A DNA stretch of 64,000 nucleotides from positions 17,799,872-17,863,871 of the forward strand of contig NC_087068.1 in the NCBI RefSeq assembly GCF_963678635.1, given 5' to 3'. The first letter of the stretch is position 1, and every line of letters starts with the position of its first letter. The position numbers were made by a program, and so were the translations under genes. Below the pieces are notes generated by a model. The model was not told the DNA's origin. It worked only from the letters and a program-made list of their open reading frames with translations, and searched no databases. Of this stretch, positions 27,300 through 40,900 are shown piece after piece. Source of the DNA: Symsagittifera roscoffensis. Its lineage: Eukaryota; Xenacoelomorpha; Acoela; Convolutidae.

Positions 27300-28820
27300 G
27301 TGAGAACCGAATTACAACTGAGGTTCGCCTGGTGCATGATGGGATTAACTCGCGGGGAATATGATTCAGAAGAAAGGAAAAGGTCAAAAGAAGAAAAGGT
27401 ATTCCTGATGACGAACCTGAGGGATCTGATAATCCAGGAAGGAATGGCAGTAGCGTGCGCGAAGCGGAGAGATGCTCTCTGTTTCATTCGATTCCTGATA
27501 GAGCAGATTTCAGTACCAACATTGAACACCTGTGTCAAGATGTTGAGGGAGGGCGATGAACGAGCAAAAGCCTTACTCTTGCTATCACTGCTGGAGATGC
27601 ATCAAATCAAGCCGATGAGGGTGAATATGAAAGAACCTGAGGAGTTGGAGCCCATGAGGAAAATAGACGAAATCAGGAAATTTTCAAACAAGGAGCTGAG
27701 ACTCACTAAAGAATCTATGGGAGCACTGCCGAAATCCAGTGAGTACTGTGGACCGATCAAGAAGAAGTCGTACAGCTACGTTTCCGGAATCATAGGGATA
27801 GCGTACAACCCTTTCCTGAGTGAAGACATACGTTATTGCTTTTTTGATTACGAGCGGGCAGTGTTGTTAAGATTCTGGACGTCGAGAATTGTAACGATCA
27901 AGAGCGCTAACAATCCGCAGACCAAATTGGGACTGGTCTTGGAAGAAGAGGTGAATGCACCTTCCGTACCAAAATCCGACAAAAGAGTGGAGTTTGGATT
28001 GGGATTCTCAGATGAACTACTGAGAACGAGCGTGATGGTAGTCTGGGAACTGATGAGACCATCATGGTGTCCTAGTCCCAATGCTGACTCGATATTACGG
28101 GCGACACAAGATGTGCAGAGGGAGCTGAATGCAGACTGTAACCTGCGTGACCTTAATATCATATATAATGTGATGATAAGAGCCTCTAGGAGCAACGGGG
28201 AAGACAAAGTGGAGTTGCCTGGCTGGGGACCAGAAGACTGGGTCAAACCTGGTAGCTGTCTGGCGGAAGTCTGTGGACTGGAAGGTCACGTTTGTGGAGC
28301 TCTGGATTGTGTGAAAACCCTAGAGACACAACACAAGCAATTGACGATATTGTTTGGGAATGTCGTGATGAAAGCAAGGACGGAAACGGAACTGATCGCA
28401 GATTGCCATGGAGGAACCGAGGTGAATCTAGTGACTGCACTAGGATTCTACAGTATGTTTGGTTCTTTAGAGTCACTATTGAATCTAGAACAGAAACATG
28501 AGATGGTCACGGCTATCAGTGTAGAAGTGTTCCCAGGAGTTTTGCAAACTGAGCAAAAGCACATAGGAAAATGGAGGGAAGCGATCGAGGCGGAAATGAA
28601 CATCAGACATAGTGAGACTAATTGTAGACCATCAGGAGCACGATATTTGGTGGGATCAACATTGGCTCCAATGTGCAAGAGCAGATACCCGGTGCATTTC
28701 GTAGCTGTGGATGTAAAGAGTACGAGAACGATCGTGGATCAAGCCTTCTCAGTGCCAAAATGTGTGAGACTAACGAGAATGTCTAAAAAATCTTACGATT
28801 TGCTATGTAAGATGAATTAG
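27300..28820 (+). CDS. ORF3 core (duplicate copy, uninterrupted)
   Basis: A copy of 14998-16518, but with a leucine codon (TTG) where the first copy has TAG at 16360, so 506 residues are open. The C-x4-C-x4-H-x1-C-x4-C motif is at 28257-28310. Two coding differences from the first copy are easy to see: the stop, and a Gln/Glu change at 28390. This copy shows that the stop in the other is recent. Confidence 0.65.
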   Translation: MRTELQLRFAWCMMGLTRGEYDSEERKRSKEEKVFLMTNLRDLIIQEGMAVACAKRRDALCFIRFLIEQISVPTLNTCVKMLREGDERAKALLLLSLLEMHQIKPMRVNMKEPEELEPMRKIDEIRKFSNKELRLTKESMGALPKSSEYCGPIKKKSYSYVSGIIGIAYNPFLSEDIRYCFFDYERAVLLRFWTSRIVTIKSANNPQTKLGLVLEEEVNAPSVPKSDKRVEFGLGFSDELLRTSVMVVWELMRPSWCPSPNADSILRATQDVQRELNADCNLRDLNIIYNVMIRASRSNGEDKVELPGWGPEDWVKPGSCLAEVCGLEGHVCGALDCVKTLETQHKQLTILFGNVVMKARTETELIADCHGGTEVNLVTALGFYSMFGSLESLLNLEQKHEMVTAISVEVFPGVLQTEQKHIGKWREAIEAEMNIRHSETNCRPSGARYLVGSTLAPMCKSRYPVHFVAVDVKSTRTIVDQAFSVPKCVRLTRMSKKSYDLLCKMN

Positions 28821-28840
28821 CAGTTCCAGAGAGAACAAAG

Positions 28841-29777
28841 GTGGAGTTGGAATCGATACTGGGAAGGAAGTTCATGGGATACGTGAGTGGGAACTTGAGT
28901 GACTTTGAAAGACAGAAACAGAGAGGATCAACCGTTACAGATTACAATACAGTAGACGAGAATGATGAAGTCCACCGACTGATGATGGAAGTGGAACCAT
29001 TACTGGAAGCTTCGGGAAAGCGTAATTGGAGGAGCATCATGTTGACACACCTGGTGGTATCCCGAGCGTAGTAATCTGGTGTTGATCTGGGACTCTGGAG
29101 AGCTGCTCTCCATGGGTTTACCAGACTCATCACGGCCCATAACAATAGTGATAGTGGGAGTTAGGATGGCGATACGATGGCTGGAGGCTCATGTGAGAGA
29201 AAACAATAGACAGGAGGCACCAACGAGAGAACAGTTGCAGAAATTGGATTGTCTAAAAGATTTGGATCTTTTTGAGACAACGTGCATGATTCTAAACATT
29301 CCGATGGAAATGAAAAAGATATAGGCAAGAAGACGATTGATGCCATGGTTCAGAGCTAACATGACTGCATGGTTGTACGAGTATGCGAAAAAGCATATGT
29401 CGAAGCACGGCAGGGTGTACAGTGAATATCAGCTGGACATTGGAGCAGGAGCTTTCAAGCGAGCTCTCGTGACTCATCGGAATGCAGTGACCACCGCCGT
29501 GAAAAGAATTTCCAGGACGAGTGAGCGTAGTGGAAATGAGAAGAAAGAGATGCTGAAAGAGTATTTGGAGAGAAACGTGACGTTGTGTCTCCACAACAGC
29601 TTCTGCAGGAACAGAGAGTCTAACGTTGATCCTCTACCTTGTTGCAAACAGAGGGTAGAAGAGCAGAAGTGTTGGAGGACTGCTTCCAACAGCGTCAGAA
29701 TAGCTAACGATGTGTTGCAAGACACAGAAACTGAAAGTGCAGAGTCAGTGTCACAGGAGGAGGAGATGGAACATTGA
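28841..29777 (+). CDS. ORF3 C-terminal segments (duplicate copy, three pieces)
   Basis: Copies of the segments at 16539-16769, 16777-17022 and 17035-17475, now at 28841-29071, 29079-29324 and 29337-29777. They carry the same frameshift and the same internal TAG. A near 99.9% identity is apparent. Function unknown. Confidence 0.55.
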
Positions 29778-30603
29778 CAAATGGTCGAGAGAACAAGATA
29801 TAAAAAGAAAAGAAAACTAGAAGAATTTAGAAGTCTTAGAACTTCTAAACGACGAAAAGAAGGGAAACAAAGGAGTGACGAAGAGGAAGAAGTAAAAACT
29901 CAAAATTGTTTTATGTATGTGGAAAAAACTCAAGTGAGAAACCAAGCAACCAAGTTGTAATTGGAAACTGAAACATTTAGTTGAGTTTTGAACATTAAAG
30001 AATTTGTTGCATTTATAAATTTGCTTTTTGATTTTAGTTAGTGGCTTTAGAGACACTTACTATTTATTTAGAGAGGCTTGAGTAAAGAGTATATTTGAAT
30101 ATTCCAGCCTGCATGACTGTTTTTAATCATCTAGGAGAACTGATCACTTTGTGGTGACATGAAAGACTTGGGTAATCTCTTGAAGAGGGAGATTGTTTCA
30201 TTGTTCTTTCTAACCACAGAGTTACTTAGTTTTAATATTCAGGACAAAAACAAGCAAGACTTCCGAAGGGAAGAAGCACAGTAGGATAATTTTACCTTGT
30301 TGGTTGGCAGGACTGTCCTGCAAACCAACATCTTTTAAAAATCTAGGAGAAAAAGTTTCAAATCAGGACATTGACATTGGAAGTCAGAAAAGATATTTTT
30401 ATCTTGGGTCATATCCTCAATGTGCAGATTAGTGAAGAAATTGGAAGGCTATAGTGACGTAGTATGATGCCATTTTTATTCTGCAGTGAGTCAGTCGATG
30501 TGACGTAGATAAAAGTAATTTCGTGCATTTTGTAAATTCTGTTCGACGACACTGTACCAATTTTACGAACATTGCGAGATTCAATGGGGACATTGACCGG
30601 ACT
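29778..30603 (+). other. Duplicate of A1 3' untranslated region
   Basis: A copy of 17476-18301, differing by a few bases (for example 30283 and 30293). It has no coding content and is followed by the purine-tract motif at 30604-30615. Confidence 0.6.
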
Positions 30604-30615
30604 GTCCGGGGAGTA

Positions 30616-30840
30616 TGTGACATTCGACCAGAATGGATGAAAATGCAGATGCAGCAATTTCGAGTTTTTAGCAGCGAACCTTCCGAATTGGCGGTTTTGA
30701 AGGAATAAGAGCGTTATTCGGACGATTGAACAAAACGTGAAGGCTGAAGGATTCGGAAGTTCCTAAATTTTAAAAAGTTCGAATTGATGACGTAATAATT
30801 CTAAGAAACGTCAAAAACGACCATTTTGGCAGTAAAACCG
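30616..30840 (+). repeat. Duplicate of A1 3' LTR first part
   Basis: A copy of 18314-18538, ending in CCG at the B insertion point. Confidence 0.85.
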
Positions 30841-31721
30841 TGCGCCAGTCGGTCATATCTGGAAGTTTGACCTTGAGGAACACAAAAATACGTGGTTTTG
30901 GAATGAAGTTTTATTTTTCAAAAATTCGAATGGAGCCTGTCATGCTCAGTTTTCTCGCGACAACTGAAAACGTAAAATAAAAAAAGAGAACGACCGAATT
31001 GACAATTGCGGGAAAGTGAAAGAAAAACAGCGAGAAATTGCTAATCGCAATTTCCAAGACAATAATAAAAACCACGAGAGTAGAGCTGTCCTATCTTGAT
31101 ATAGGAGACAGTGATTACAAAAGAAGATCAGAATCTAGCTGAACCAGAGTGAGCCTTCGGTGGAAAGGTGGACAACCTAAGTGTCCCAATGGTTCAGAAC
31201 CAAAACTCCATTCTCGAGATAAAACTTGTTCGATTAGAACTTATTGAATCAAACTTAATTCCCCGATCATTCTCAAGTTGCTTACTAATTTAGTTACCTC
31301 TAGTTCTCGAATGTGCTGCTATGTAAGTACCTAATTTAATTTTCCCGAGTGTGTTTTATGATTGTTATGTTGAGGTAAGGCGAGTTTTAGGTTGATCCAT
31401 CTGAAATGGATCAAAAGTCCACTGTCTAATAAAAAGTAACTTAACGGATTGTTCCGACCCTGTTTTTAACGGCCTTCGTGTATTTTGGGTATCTCGAGAC
31501 CTAAGTATGGGGAAGTTCTTATTATCTAGAGTGGGGGGATGTTTTGGTAGTGGCCTTTAAGCTGTAACGGGTTCTAGTCTAATGTCGCAAGCGAACCGAA
31601 TTGGCTACGACCGTTTTGAGGTAGAAAAATACAAGAGATAGTGTCCCTGACTCTTGAGCCAATGGTTATAGGGCCTATTTTTCTTAAGCCTCATATGTGA
31701 CCGAAGTAGGCGACTGTTACA
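30841..31721 (+). repeat. Element B 5' LTR (copy joined to the coding region)
   Basis: 881 bp, a copy of 18539-19419. It differs from the 3' LTR (51630-52508) by several percent, including TGCGCC against TGTGCC at the start, so the insertion is not very recent. The primer-binding-site candidate is at 31733-31747. Confidence 0.88.
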
Positions 31722-33238
31722 TAGTGTTTTTATGGCGCTCCTGGGTGTTTTTACGACATCCTGACTACGGAGTCGAACCCAATTGACACAGCTCCGGGCT
31801 GCATTCCCATTCTAGAGTACCGGTGGTACGGTTCAGCGGGAACGTGTAAACCGTCCGGTTGCACCATGATAGCTTTTTAAGAAAACTTGAGAAAACTTCC
31901 TGGTACGCTCTCCGGACGAGGCTTAGCTAACCGAGTAAGGGGGGGGGTAACTAGGGGGACAAAAACACGAGCAAAAAGACAAAAAGCGAAACAAAAACAA
32001 GAAAAAAGTATAGAAAAAGGAACAAAAACCATAAAACAAAAAGATACCAGATTAGTTGGATCAAACCTTTATATTAATTAAAAAGTATACCCATACTGTT
32101 TTATAAGACCGATCGTTTCGATCAATCTAGCAATCTGAACCAGTGACTTCAATTAGGTGCCCAAGTGGGGGGCGTTGTTAAGGGTTTTCAGATAGCTTGC
32201 AACCTAGACGGACTACTAGGAGACTTGACTGGAAGAGGTGACCGGCCGAGTGGGAAAGTAGTTCACAAGGACTGAGCTGAACCGCTAGGAGACTTGACTG
32301 GAAGAGGTGACCAGCCAAGTGGGAAGGAGGTGCTGGTGTCAAGTGCAGTGCACGTCAAGGGGACAACCAGCACGGGATCGCAACAACAAGAGGAGGACGC
32401 ACAGGGGTGTTCCCAAGTTGGATAAACGGTTATCGTTAAAATCCACATTACATTATAGGAAATAAGTGTAAAATTGGATAAGCGGAGCCCCATTGTTTTG
32501 AGGAAGTTTTTACACAAGCAGGCCTGGAAACAGGTCTACGGTTTTCTCTCGAGAGGTTTAGCACCCGACGCTTAAGGGATTTTTTCGGCTTAAGAGGGGG
32601 GCTAAAGAGGGGGGAGGTTAGAAGGGGGCTGGTTAGGTTAAAGGTTGGCGGTTGTAAATTGTAAAAAGGGGGACAAATTAGAGTAACTAATTGTTCGGCA
32701 TCGTCAATTTAGTTACATTAGATACTTACACGCGTTGGTTATAAGAGGCGGACATCCAAATTTAACATCGAGTTAAGGTAGGTACCCTGGTCGGATCGGT
32801 AGGGGGGAACGGACCTAGACAGTTTTTGTGATACCCCATAAGATCGCTAGCAGGGGGGAGGAAAACGCGTGGCAATCGGATACCAGACATTTTTTCGGAC
32901 AAAGGTTGACATCAGTCAGCTTTGAATTTTAGGTGGGTTCATCTCTCTGTTTTCATAATTTTTCCTGTTTAAATTTTTACGTTTTGTGAAAATTTTTTGT
33001 TGGTATGTGAACCAGCAGGTGAACACAAGATACCTGCGAAGAAGTTGGGGTTTCAAATAGCCTGAAACAACGAGAGGGAGATAAATACAGGGGGGTCAGT
33101 ATTTGGATTTTGGCCCTTAAGATAGGGATTTCGGGAAAATTTTTACTAGAGCTCAAGTGGTGGTACACGGTACAGTGGTTCTAAAAAGTCCCCACAACGA
33201 AGAAGAAGAGATCCTACTATCCAGACACTTAGTTACAA

Positions 33239-34500
33239 GTCTTGGGTCAGTACCGAAGAAGTCTTGGGACATTGCAGTCTGGGGACGGTCTTGGAGCAGT
33301 ACAGTCTTGGGACAGTCTGGGGACAGTGCAGTCTTGGGACAGTCTTAGGACGGTGCAGTCTTGGGACAGTCTTGGGCCAGAGCAGTCTTTGTACGACACA
33401 GTCTTGGGACACTGGTCTGGGGACAGTAGTCTTGAAACCGCAGTCTTGGGACAGTGGTCTTGGGACAGTGGTCTTGGGACAGTGGCCTTGGGACAGTGGT
33501 CTTGGGACAGTGGTCTTGGGACACTGGTCTTGGGACAGTGGTCTTGGGACAGTGGTCTTGGGACAGTCGTCTTGGGACAGTGGTCTTGGGACAGTGGTCT
33601 TGGGACAGTGGTCTTGGGACACTGGTCTTGGGACAGTGGGCTTGGGACGGTGCAGACTTGGGACAGTCTTGGGCCAGAGCAGTCTTGGTACGACACAGTC
33701 TTGGGACAGTCTGGGGACAGTGCTGTCTTGGGACAGTCTTGGGACGGTGCAGTCTTGGGACATTCTTGGGCCAGAGCAGTCTTGGTACGACACAGTCTTG
33801 GGACACTGATGTGGGGACAGTAGTCTTGAAATAGCAGTCTTGGGACAGTGGTCTTGTGACAGTGGTCTTGGGACAGTGGTCTTGGGACAGTGGTCTTAGG
33901 ACAGTGGTCTTGGGACAGTGGTCTTGGGACACTGGTCTTGGGACAGTGGTCTTGGGACAGTGGTCTTAGAACAGCAGTCTTGGGACAGTGGTCTTGGGAC
34001 AGTGGTCTTGGGACAGTGGTCTTGGGACAGTGGTCTTGGGACAGTGGTCTTGGGACACTGGTTTTGGGACAGTGGTCTTGGGACAGTGGTCTTGGGACAG
34101 TGGTCTTGAGACAGTGGTCTTGGGACAGTGGTCTTGGGACACTGGTCTTGGGACAGTGGTCTTGGGACAGTGGTCTTGAGACAGTGGTCTTGGGACAGTG
34201 GTCTTAGGACAGTGGTCTTGGGACAGTGGTCTTGGGACACTGGTCTTGGGACAGTAGTCTTGGGACAGTAGTCTTGGGACAACAGTCTTGGGACAGTAGT
34301 CTTGGGACAGTAGTCTTAGGGCAAGGGTGTTGGGACAGTAGTCTTGGGACAGTGGTCTTGGGACACTAGTCTTGAGACAGTAGTCTTGGGACAGTCGTCT
34401 TAGGGCAAGCGTCTTGGGACAGTGGTCTTGGGACACTAACAAGAAGTACTGGGACAGCACTGAATAGTCTTGAGACAGTAGAGAGGAAGTCTTGGAACAG
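33239..34500 (+). repeat. 14-bp minisatellite TR1, duplicate
   Basis: The same length and order of variants as 20939-22200. Confidence 0.95.
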
Positions 34501-34782
34501 TATAAAGAAGGGGGTGACGGTACTAAAGAGTACTAAGACAGGTTGAAGTAACCAATCGCAAAATTAAATTTTCTGACTAGTCCTAAAGATCCGGTACTGT
34601 GGGGATCAAGAACATATAGAATTTTCAAAAAAGCTTAGGAAACGTTGTTTTTATTAAATTGTGATACTTTTTTTATTAATTTTGTCAAAAGAGAATTTAA
34701 CTTTAGAGTAGAATATTGTATAGAGTAATACTGTAAATAGGAACAATTGTAAATAAAAATAAGGAGGCGGAGCAGGGTACCG

Positions 34783-35073
34783 GTGGCTGAAAATAGATCT
34801 ACTGAATCAAGGACAAAATATAACTCGTCGCTACGTAAAACGACATCAATGGGCCCAAAGATAACAAAGAAGAACTTTTCAGTTAGCATGGTCAACACAA
34901 GGAGTAATACAGAGAACAGAACAAAAGAGGGCACAAAAGGGAAACAAGCGGAACCCGCCATCGAGATTGAACTAGAAACACCCGACCAAAGTGTGGATGA
35001 GGTGGAAAAGAAGACGACGAATGAAAGTGACTTTGATACCAGATTAGTTGGATCAAACCTTTATTTTAATTAA
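34783..35073 (+). pseudogene. Truncated B gag start (duplicate)
   Basis: A copy of 22483-22773. It keeps only the first acidic residues of gag, then runs into leader sequence. Confidence 0.8.
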
Positions 35074-36300
35074 ATAGTATACCCATACTGTTTTATAAGA
35101 CTGATCGTTTCGATCAATCTAGCAATATAAACCAGTGACTTCAATAAGGTGCCCAAGTGGGGGGCGTTGTTAAGGATTTTCAGATAGCTTGCAACCTAGA
35201 CGGACTACTAGGAGACTTGACTGGAAGAGGTGACCGGCCGAGTAGGAAAGTAGTTCACAAGGACAGAGCTGGACCACTAGGAGACTTGACTGGAAGAGGT
35301 GACCAACCGAGTGGGAAAGTGGTTCACAAGGACTGAGCTGAACCGCTAGGAGACTTGACTGGAAGAGGTGACCAGCCAAGTGGGAAGGAGGTGCTGGTGT
35401 CAAGTGCAGTGCACCTCAAGGGGACGACCAGCACGGGATCGCAACAACAAGAGGAGGACGCACAGGGGTGTTCTCAAGTTGGATAAACGGGTATCGTTAA
35501 AATCCACATTACAATATAGGAAATAAGTGTAAAATTGGATAAGCGGAGCCCCATTGTTTTGAGGAAGTTTTTAGACAAGCAGGCCTGGAAACAGGTCTAC
35601 GGTTTTCTCTCGAGAGGTTTAGCACCCGACGCTTAAGGGATTTTTTCGGCTTAAGAGTGGGGCTAAAGAGGGGGGAGTTTAGAAGGGGGGCTGGTTAGGT
35701 TACAGGTTGGCGGTTGTAAATTGTAAAAAGGGGGGACAAATTAGAGTAACTAATTGTTCGGCATCGTCGATTTAGTTACATTAGATACTTACACGCGTTG
35801 GTTATAAGAAGCGGATATCCAAATTTAACATCGAGCTAAGGTAGGTACCCTGGTCGGATCGGTAGGGGGGAACAGACATAGACAGTTTTTGTGATACCCC
35901 ATAAGATCGCTAGCAGGGGGGAGGAAAACGCGTGGTAATCGGGTACCAGACATTTTTTCGGACAAAGGTTGACATCAGTCAGCTTTGAATTTTAGGTGGA
36001 TTCATCTCTCTGTTTTCATAATTTTTCTGTTTAAATTTTTACGTTTTGTGAAAATTTGTTGTTGGTATTTGAACGAGCAAGTGATCACAAGATACCTGCG
36101 AAGAAGTTGGGGTTTCAAATAGCCTCAAACAACGAGAGGGAGATAAATACAGGGGGGTCAGTATTTGGGTTTTGGCCCTTAAGATAGGGATTTTGGGAAA
36201 ATTTTTACTAGAGCTCAAGTGGTGGTACACGGTACAGTGGTTCTAAAAAGTCCCCACAACGAAGAAGAAGAGATCCTACTATCCAGACACTTAGTTACAA

Positions 36301-37677
36301 GTCTTGGGTCAGTACCGAAGGAGTCTTGGGACATTGCAGTCTGGGGACGGTCTTGGAGCAGTACAGTCTTGGGACAGTCTGGGGACAGTGCAGTCTTGGG
36401 ACAGTGCAGTCTTGGGACAGTGCAGTCTTGGGACAGTCTTGGGACGGTGCAGTCTTGGGACAGTCTTGGGCCAGAGCAGTCTTGGTACGACACAGTCTTG
36501 GGACACTGGTCTGGGGACAGTAGTCTTGAAACAGCAGTCTTGGGACAGTGGTCTTGGGACAGTGGTCTTGGGACAGTGGTCTTGGGACAGTGGTCTTGGG
36601 ACAGTGGTCTTCGGACAGTGGTCTTGGGACACTGGTCTTGGGACAGTGGTCTTGGGACAGTGGTTTTGGGACAGTGGTCTTGGGACAGTGGTCTTGGGAC
36701 AGTGGTCTTGGGACAGTGGTCTTGGGACAGTGGTCTTGGGACACTGGTCTTGGGACAGTAGTCTTGGGACAGTGGTCTTGGGACAGTGGTCTTGGGACAG
36801 TGGTCTTGGGACACTGGTCTTGGGACAGTAGTCATGGGACAGTGGTCTTGGGACAGTGGTCTTGGGACAGTGGTCTTGGGACAGTGGTCTTCGGACAGTG
36901 GTCTTGGGACACTGGTCTTGGGACAGTGGTCTTGGGACAGTGGTTTTGGGACAGTGGTCTTGGGACAGTGGTCTTGGGACAGTGGTCTTGGGACAGTGGT
37001 CTTTGGACAGTGGTCTTGGGACACTGGTCTTGGGACAGTAGTCTTGGGACAGTAGTCTTGGGACAACAGTCTTGGGACAGTAGTCTTGGGACAGTAGTCT
37101 TGGGACAGTAGTCTTATGGCAAGGGTCTTGGGACACTAGTCTTGAGACAGTAGTCTTGGGACAGTCGTCTTAGGGCAAGCGTCTTGGGACAGTGGTCTTG
37201 GGACACTGGTCTTGGGACAGTGGTCTTGGGACAGTGGTTTTGGGACAGTGGTCTTGGGACAGTGGTCTTGGGACAGTGGTCTTGGGACAGTGGTCTTGGG
37301 ACACTGGTCTTGGGACAGTAGTCTTGGGACAGTAGTCTTGGGACAACAGTCTTGGGACAGTAGTCTTGGGACAGTAGTCTTGGGACAGTAGTCTTATGGC
37401 AAGGGTCTTGGGACACTAGTCTTGAGACAGTAGTCTTGGGACAGTAGTCTTGGGACAACAGTCTTGGGACAGTAGTCTTGGGACAGTAGTCTTAGGGCAA
37501 GGATCTAGGGACAGTAGTCTTGGGACAGTGGTCTTGGGACACTAGTCTTGAGACAGTAGTCTTGGGACAGTCGTCTTAGGGCAAGCGTCTTGGGACAGTG
37601 GTCTTGGGACACTAACAAGAAGTAATGGGACAGCACTGAATAGTCTTGGGACAGTAGAGAGGAAGTCTTGGAACAGT
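36301..37677 (+). repeat. 14-bp minisatellite TR2, duplicate
   Basis: About 98 units, 42 bp shorter than 24001-25419, i.e. exactly three units lost or gained since the duplication. Confidence 0.95.
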
Positions 37678-37938
37678 ATAAAGAAGGGGGGTGACGGTAC
37701 TAAAGAGTACTAAGACAGGTTGAAGTAACCAATCGCAAAATTAAATTTTCTGACTAGTCCTAAAGATCCGGTACTGTGGGGATCAAGAACATATAGAATT
37801 TTCAAAAAAACTTAGGAAACGTTGTTTTTATTAAATTGTGAATTTCTTTTTATTAATTTTGTCAAAAGAGATTTTAACCTTAGAGTAGAATTTTGTATAT
37901 AGTAATACTGTGAATAGGAACAATTGTAAATAAAAATA

Positions 37939-40900
37939 ATGAGGCGGAGCAGGGTACCGGTGGCTGAAAAAAGATCTTCTGAATCAAGGACAAAATATAA
38001 CTCGTCGCTACGTAAAACGACATCAGCGGGCCCAAAGATAACAAAGAAAAACTTTTCAGTTAGCATGGTCAACACAAGGAGTAATACAGAGAACAGAACA
38101 AAAGAGGGCACAGAAGGGAAACAAGCGGAACCCGCCATCGAGATTGACCTAGAAACACCAGACCAAAGTGTGGATGAGGTGGAAAAGAAGACGACGGAGT
38201 CAACACCGATGCCGACTGCAGAAGAACCAAATCCAAAGTCCATGGAGTTCTCACCGATAGACAATGTGGAAGACACAACAGGCAACACGCCAGAAACGGT
38301 GAAGGACGAGTCTCAAGCAAAAAGAACGTCTTTTACTGAAAGATTGGCGATAATGGTCGGGATGAAGTCGGGAGACGCAGCAGCGGAAGAACCGGAAGCC
38401 GAGAAAGGCAAAACATTCGGAACAGTTTCCACGAAAACGGCAGACACCGACCAAAACGAAGACCAGATTAGACCAGGAACAGCAGCCAACAACAGGGCAG
38501 CAGCTGACCATGAAACAACTACTCTTGAGCTAGGCGATTTGATGGCAAAGCTAGATCAGATCGACAAGAAACTGAAGCACAGAGAGGAGGATAGAGATGT
38601 GATAAGGAAAGAATTAAGAAACAACAAACATGAGTACCTGGACAGTTATTTCAATCTAGCGAAAGCGACAGAGGAAAGGCTTCAGCAGATGTCGGACAAG
38701 GTAGATACCACTGATGGAGATCGAGACAAGAACATCAAAAAAGACATGCAAGAAATGAAGCAACGATATGACGCAGTGAACAGCCAGTTGGGAAGTTTCG
38801 AAACGAGAATGGATACGATGAGTAGGGACCAGGCTGAGAGTTCATGTGCAATACAGGCAAAATTAGATGCCATTTTGAGGAACTCAACGTCACAGGACAG
38901 GCCAGCAGCTGAGCGAACGCAAGGCAATAGAGTTGACTTCGTGGAACCACAACGGAACAAACGGCAGTCAACACCGTTACCATTACCCCGGGATGACGCG
39001 AGTACAGCGCGGGAGGGGGGCAAAGCGATTATGAAAAGTGGAACAGCAAACACAACGAGTGGTCCAGGGGACTCCACGACTCACAACAACGTGGGACCGG
39101 ATGTCATGACATGGGCAAGCACCTGGGAAATGATGAACAGGACACTAGAAGCCTTCGCTACAAGGAACACCGACTCGAGTGACAGAGGAAGCAATAAATC
39201 CAGGAAAACTTTCAAAAAACCGAAAGAATTCAAGGATGATTCAGATGGATGCATTGACACTTGGGTAGAAGTCATCAGGTTGCACTTGGAACAAGATAAA
39301 TTGAACGATGAGAGGCAAGCATGCACAGCGTTAACAAGGAACTTGGAAGGCACAGCATTGAAATGCGTGGTTGCGAAGAAGGAAGAGGAACGCGACACTG
39401 CGGATAAAATCTTCGAGAAATTGTTAAATCGATTCGGGTCAAGCATGAAGGGTCATCAAGCGATGATGCGATTTGAAAAGAGAAGGCAAAGGGACGATGA
39501 ATCGATAGACAGGTTCCTAGATGATCTTGAGAGCTTGAGACGAAGGAGTGACCCGGAAGAGTCCACCAATAGAAGGAACTTTAGCATCGCCTCAAAGTTC
39601 ATTGATGGGGTAAAGAGTGATGACTTGAGAACAATGTTAGCAACATACTATACATTGTCGAAAGACAGTGCACCGACTCCAGAAGAGATGAGACAGAAGT
39701 CAAGAGAGTACATGCTAATGAAACCCAAACAGTACTCGTATTCAGATAACAGGAATACGCAAGGGGGGAATCAACCAGAAAGGTCGTCATGGTACAAGCC
39801 CAGAGATGACATGGACAAACTTAGATCATGCGCAAACTGCGGGTCAGCTGATCATCACGTGGCGGATTGCACAACATACAAGCAGGGCATGAAGAGTCTG
39901 GGGTACGCACCAGATGAGGAGGACATGAGCCAGATGGAAGAACACGAGTACTATAGTGGCTTAATCATCAAGATAAGTGCACGATTCTTCTTCTGCAATC
40001 AGGAAGGGCACTTTAGGATGGATTGTCCTTTGTTTTGGGAGGCCCAGAGTCACCCCAAACATAAATTGGCATTAGCGGCGGCGCAGAATCAGCGAAATAG
40101 ACAAACCGAGTTTGAAGCAAAAAACTTAGAAGCACCGAGTAGGGAACTGCCAACGAAGACAGTAAAGGCGGTAACGCATGCTAACAATGCGATAGAGGCC
40201 ACGGCCAAGAACGCCCTAGAGATAAATTATGAGAAAGCGGCGTCAGAGGCGATAAACAAGGTGAAACAGGACCTAGCAACAAAGGAAATAGAAAAACGAC
40301 TAAAGAAAGAGATCGAAAGACAGAAAATGAACGAGGCATTAGGTTGCTCGCAGTCAATACCAGAGGCTGTAGCGGGGTCGACAAAAAGTGGAAACTGCAA
40401 CACTGTAAAAATGGTGACGGGGAAGCCATTCGGCATAACGAAGATCGGAGCCAGAATAATGTCAATAATCACCGTGGGCGGCCATGAGGTTACGAGAAAC
40501 TTGAGCGAACCCAGCGACCAGACAATAATGCACATTGATGTGTACGCAGATTACTTGAGTGGTATAAGCCCACAAACGACTTCTAGAGCATTGAGGGCAC
40601 TACTCACAAGAGGGGGTAGCAAGTCAGTCCGAGTTGATAACAGGTACACAGAAGCTTATGGTCCGCATGAGGTGATGCTAAATATAGATGGGATCAACAT
40701 CTATTGGAAAACAATGATAACATGTGATGAAGATCTGGTAGGGCAGATCTACGTAGGAAAAGAAGAGTTGAAAGTGAGATCGATTGGACACTGCGCCATG
40801 CTTGAGGAAGATGCAATGCACATCGGGACAGAGGCAGATGTATCAGCACATGTGCTCGACATAAGTGGCAAGAAGACTCAGTTACGTGGGTTACTTGATA

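Larger units (their letters stand above)
31722..37938 (+). other. Element B 5' leader with two minisatellite blocks
   Basis: A 6.2-kb leader made of two diverged copies of a roughly 3-kb unit. Each holds a GATCG mini-hairpin, 69-bp repeats, poly-G runs, a 14-bp minisatellite and an AT-rich end. No gene is supported apart from the gag fragment at 34783-35073. Positions 31722-32042 are single copy within the leader. Confidence 0.7.
26560..38817 (+). repeat. 12.3-kb tandem duplicate of 14258-26557
   Basis: It is collinear with 14258-26557, with an offset of 12302 bp falling to 12259 by the end. I see only a few substitutions, homopolymer differences and a three-unit loss in the second minisatellite. 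It includes the end of ORF2, ORF3, the A-LTR fragment, B LTR, leader, minisatellites and the start of B gag. It is either a recent real duplication or an assembly artefact. Confidence 0.85.
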
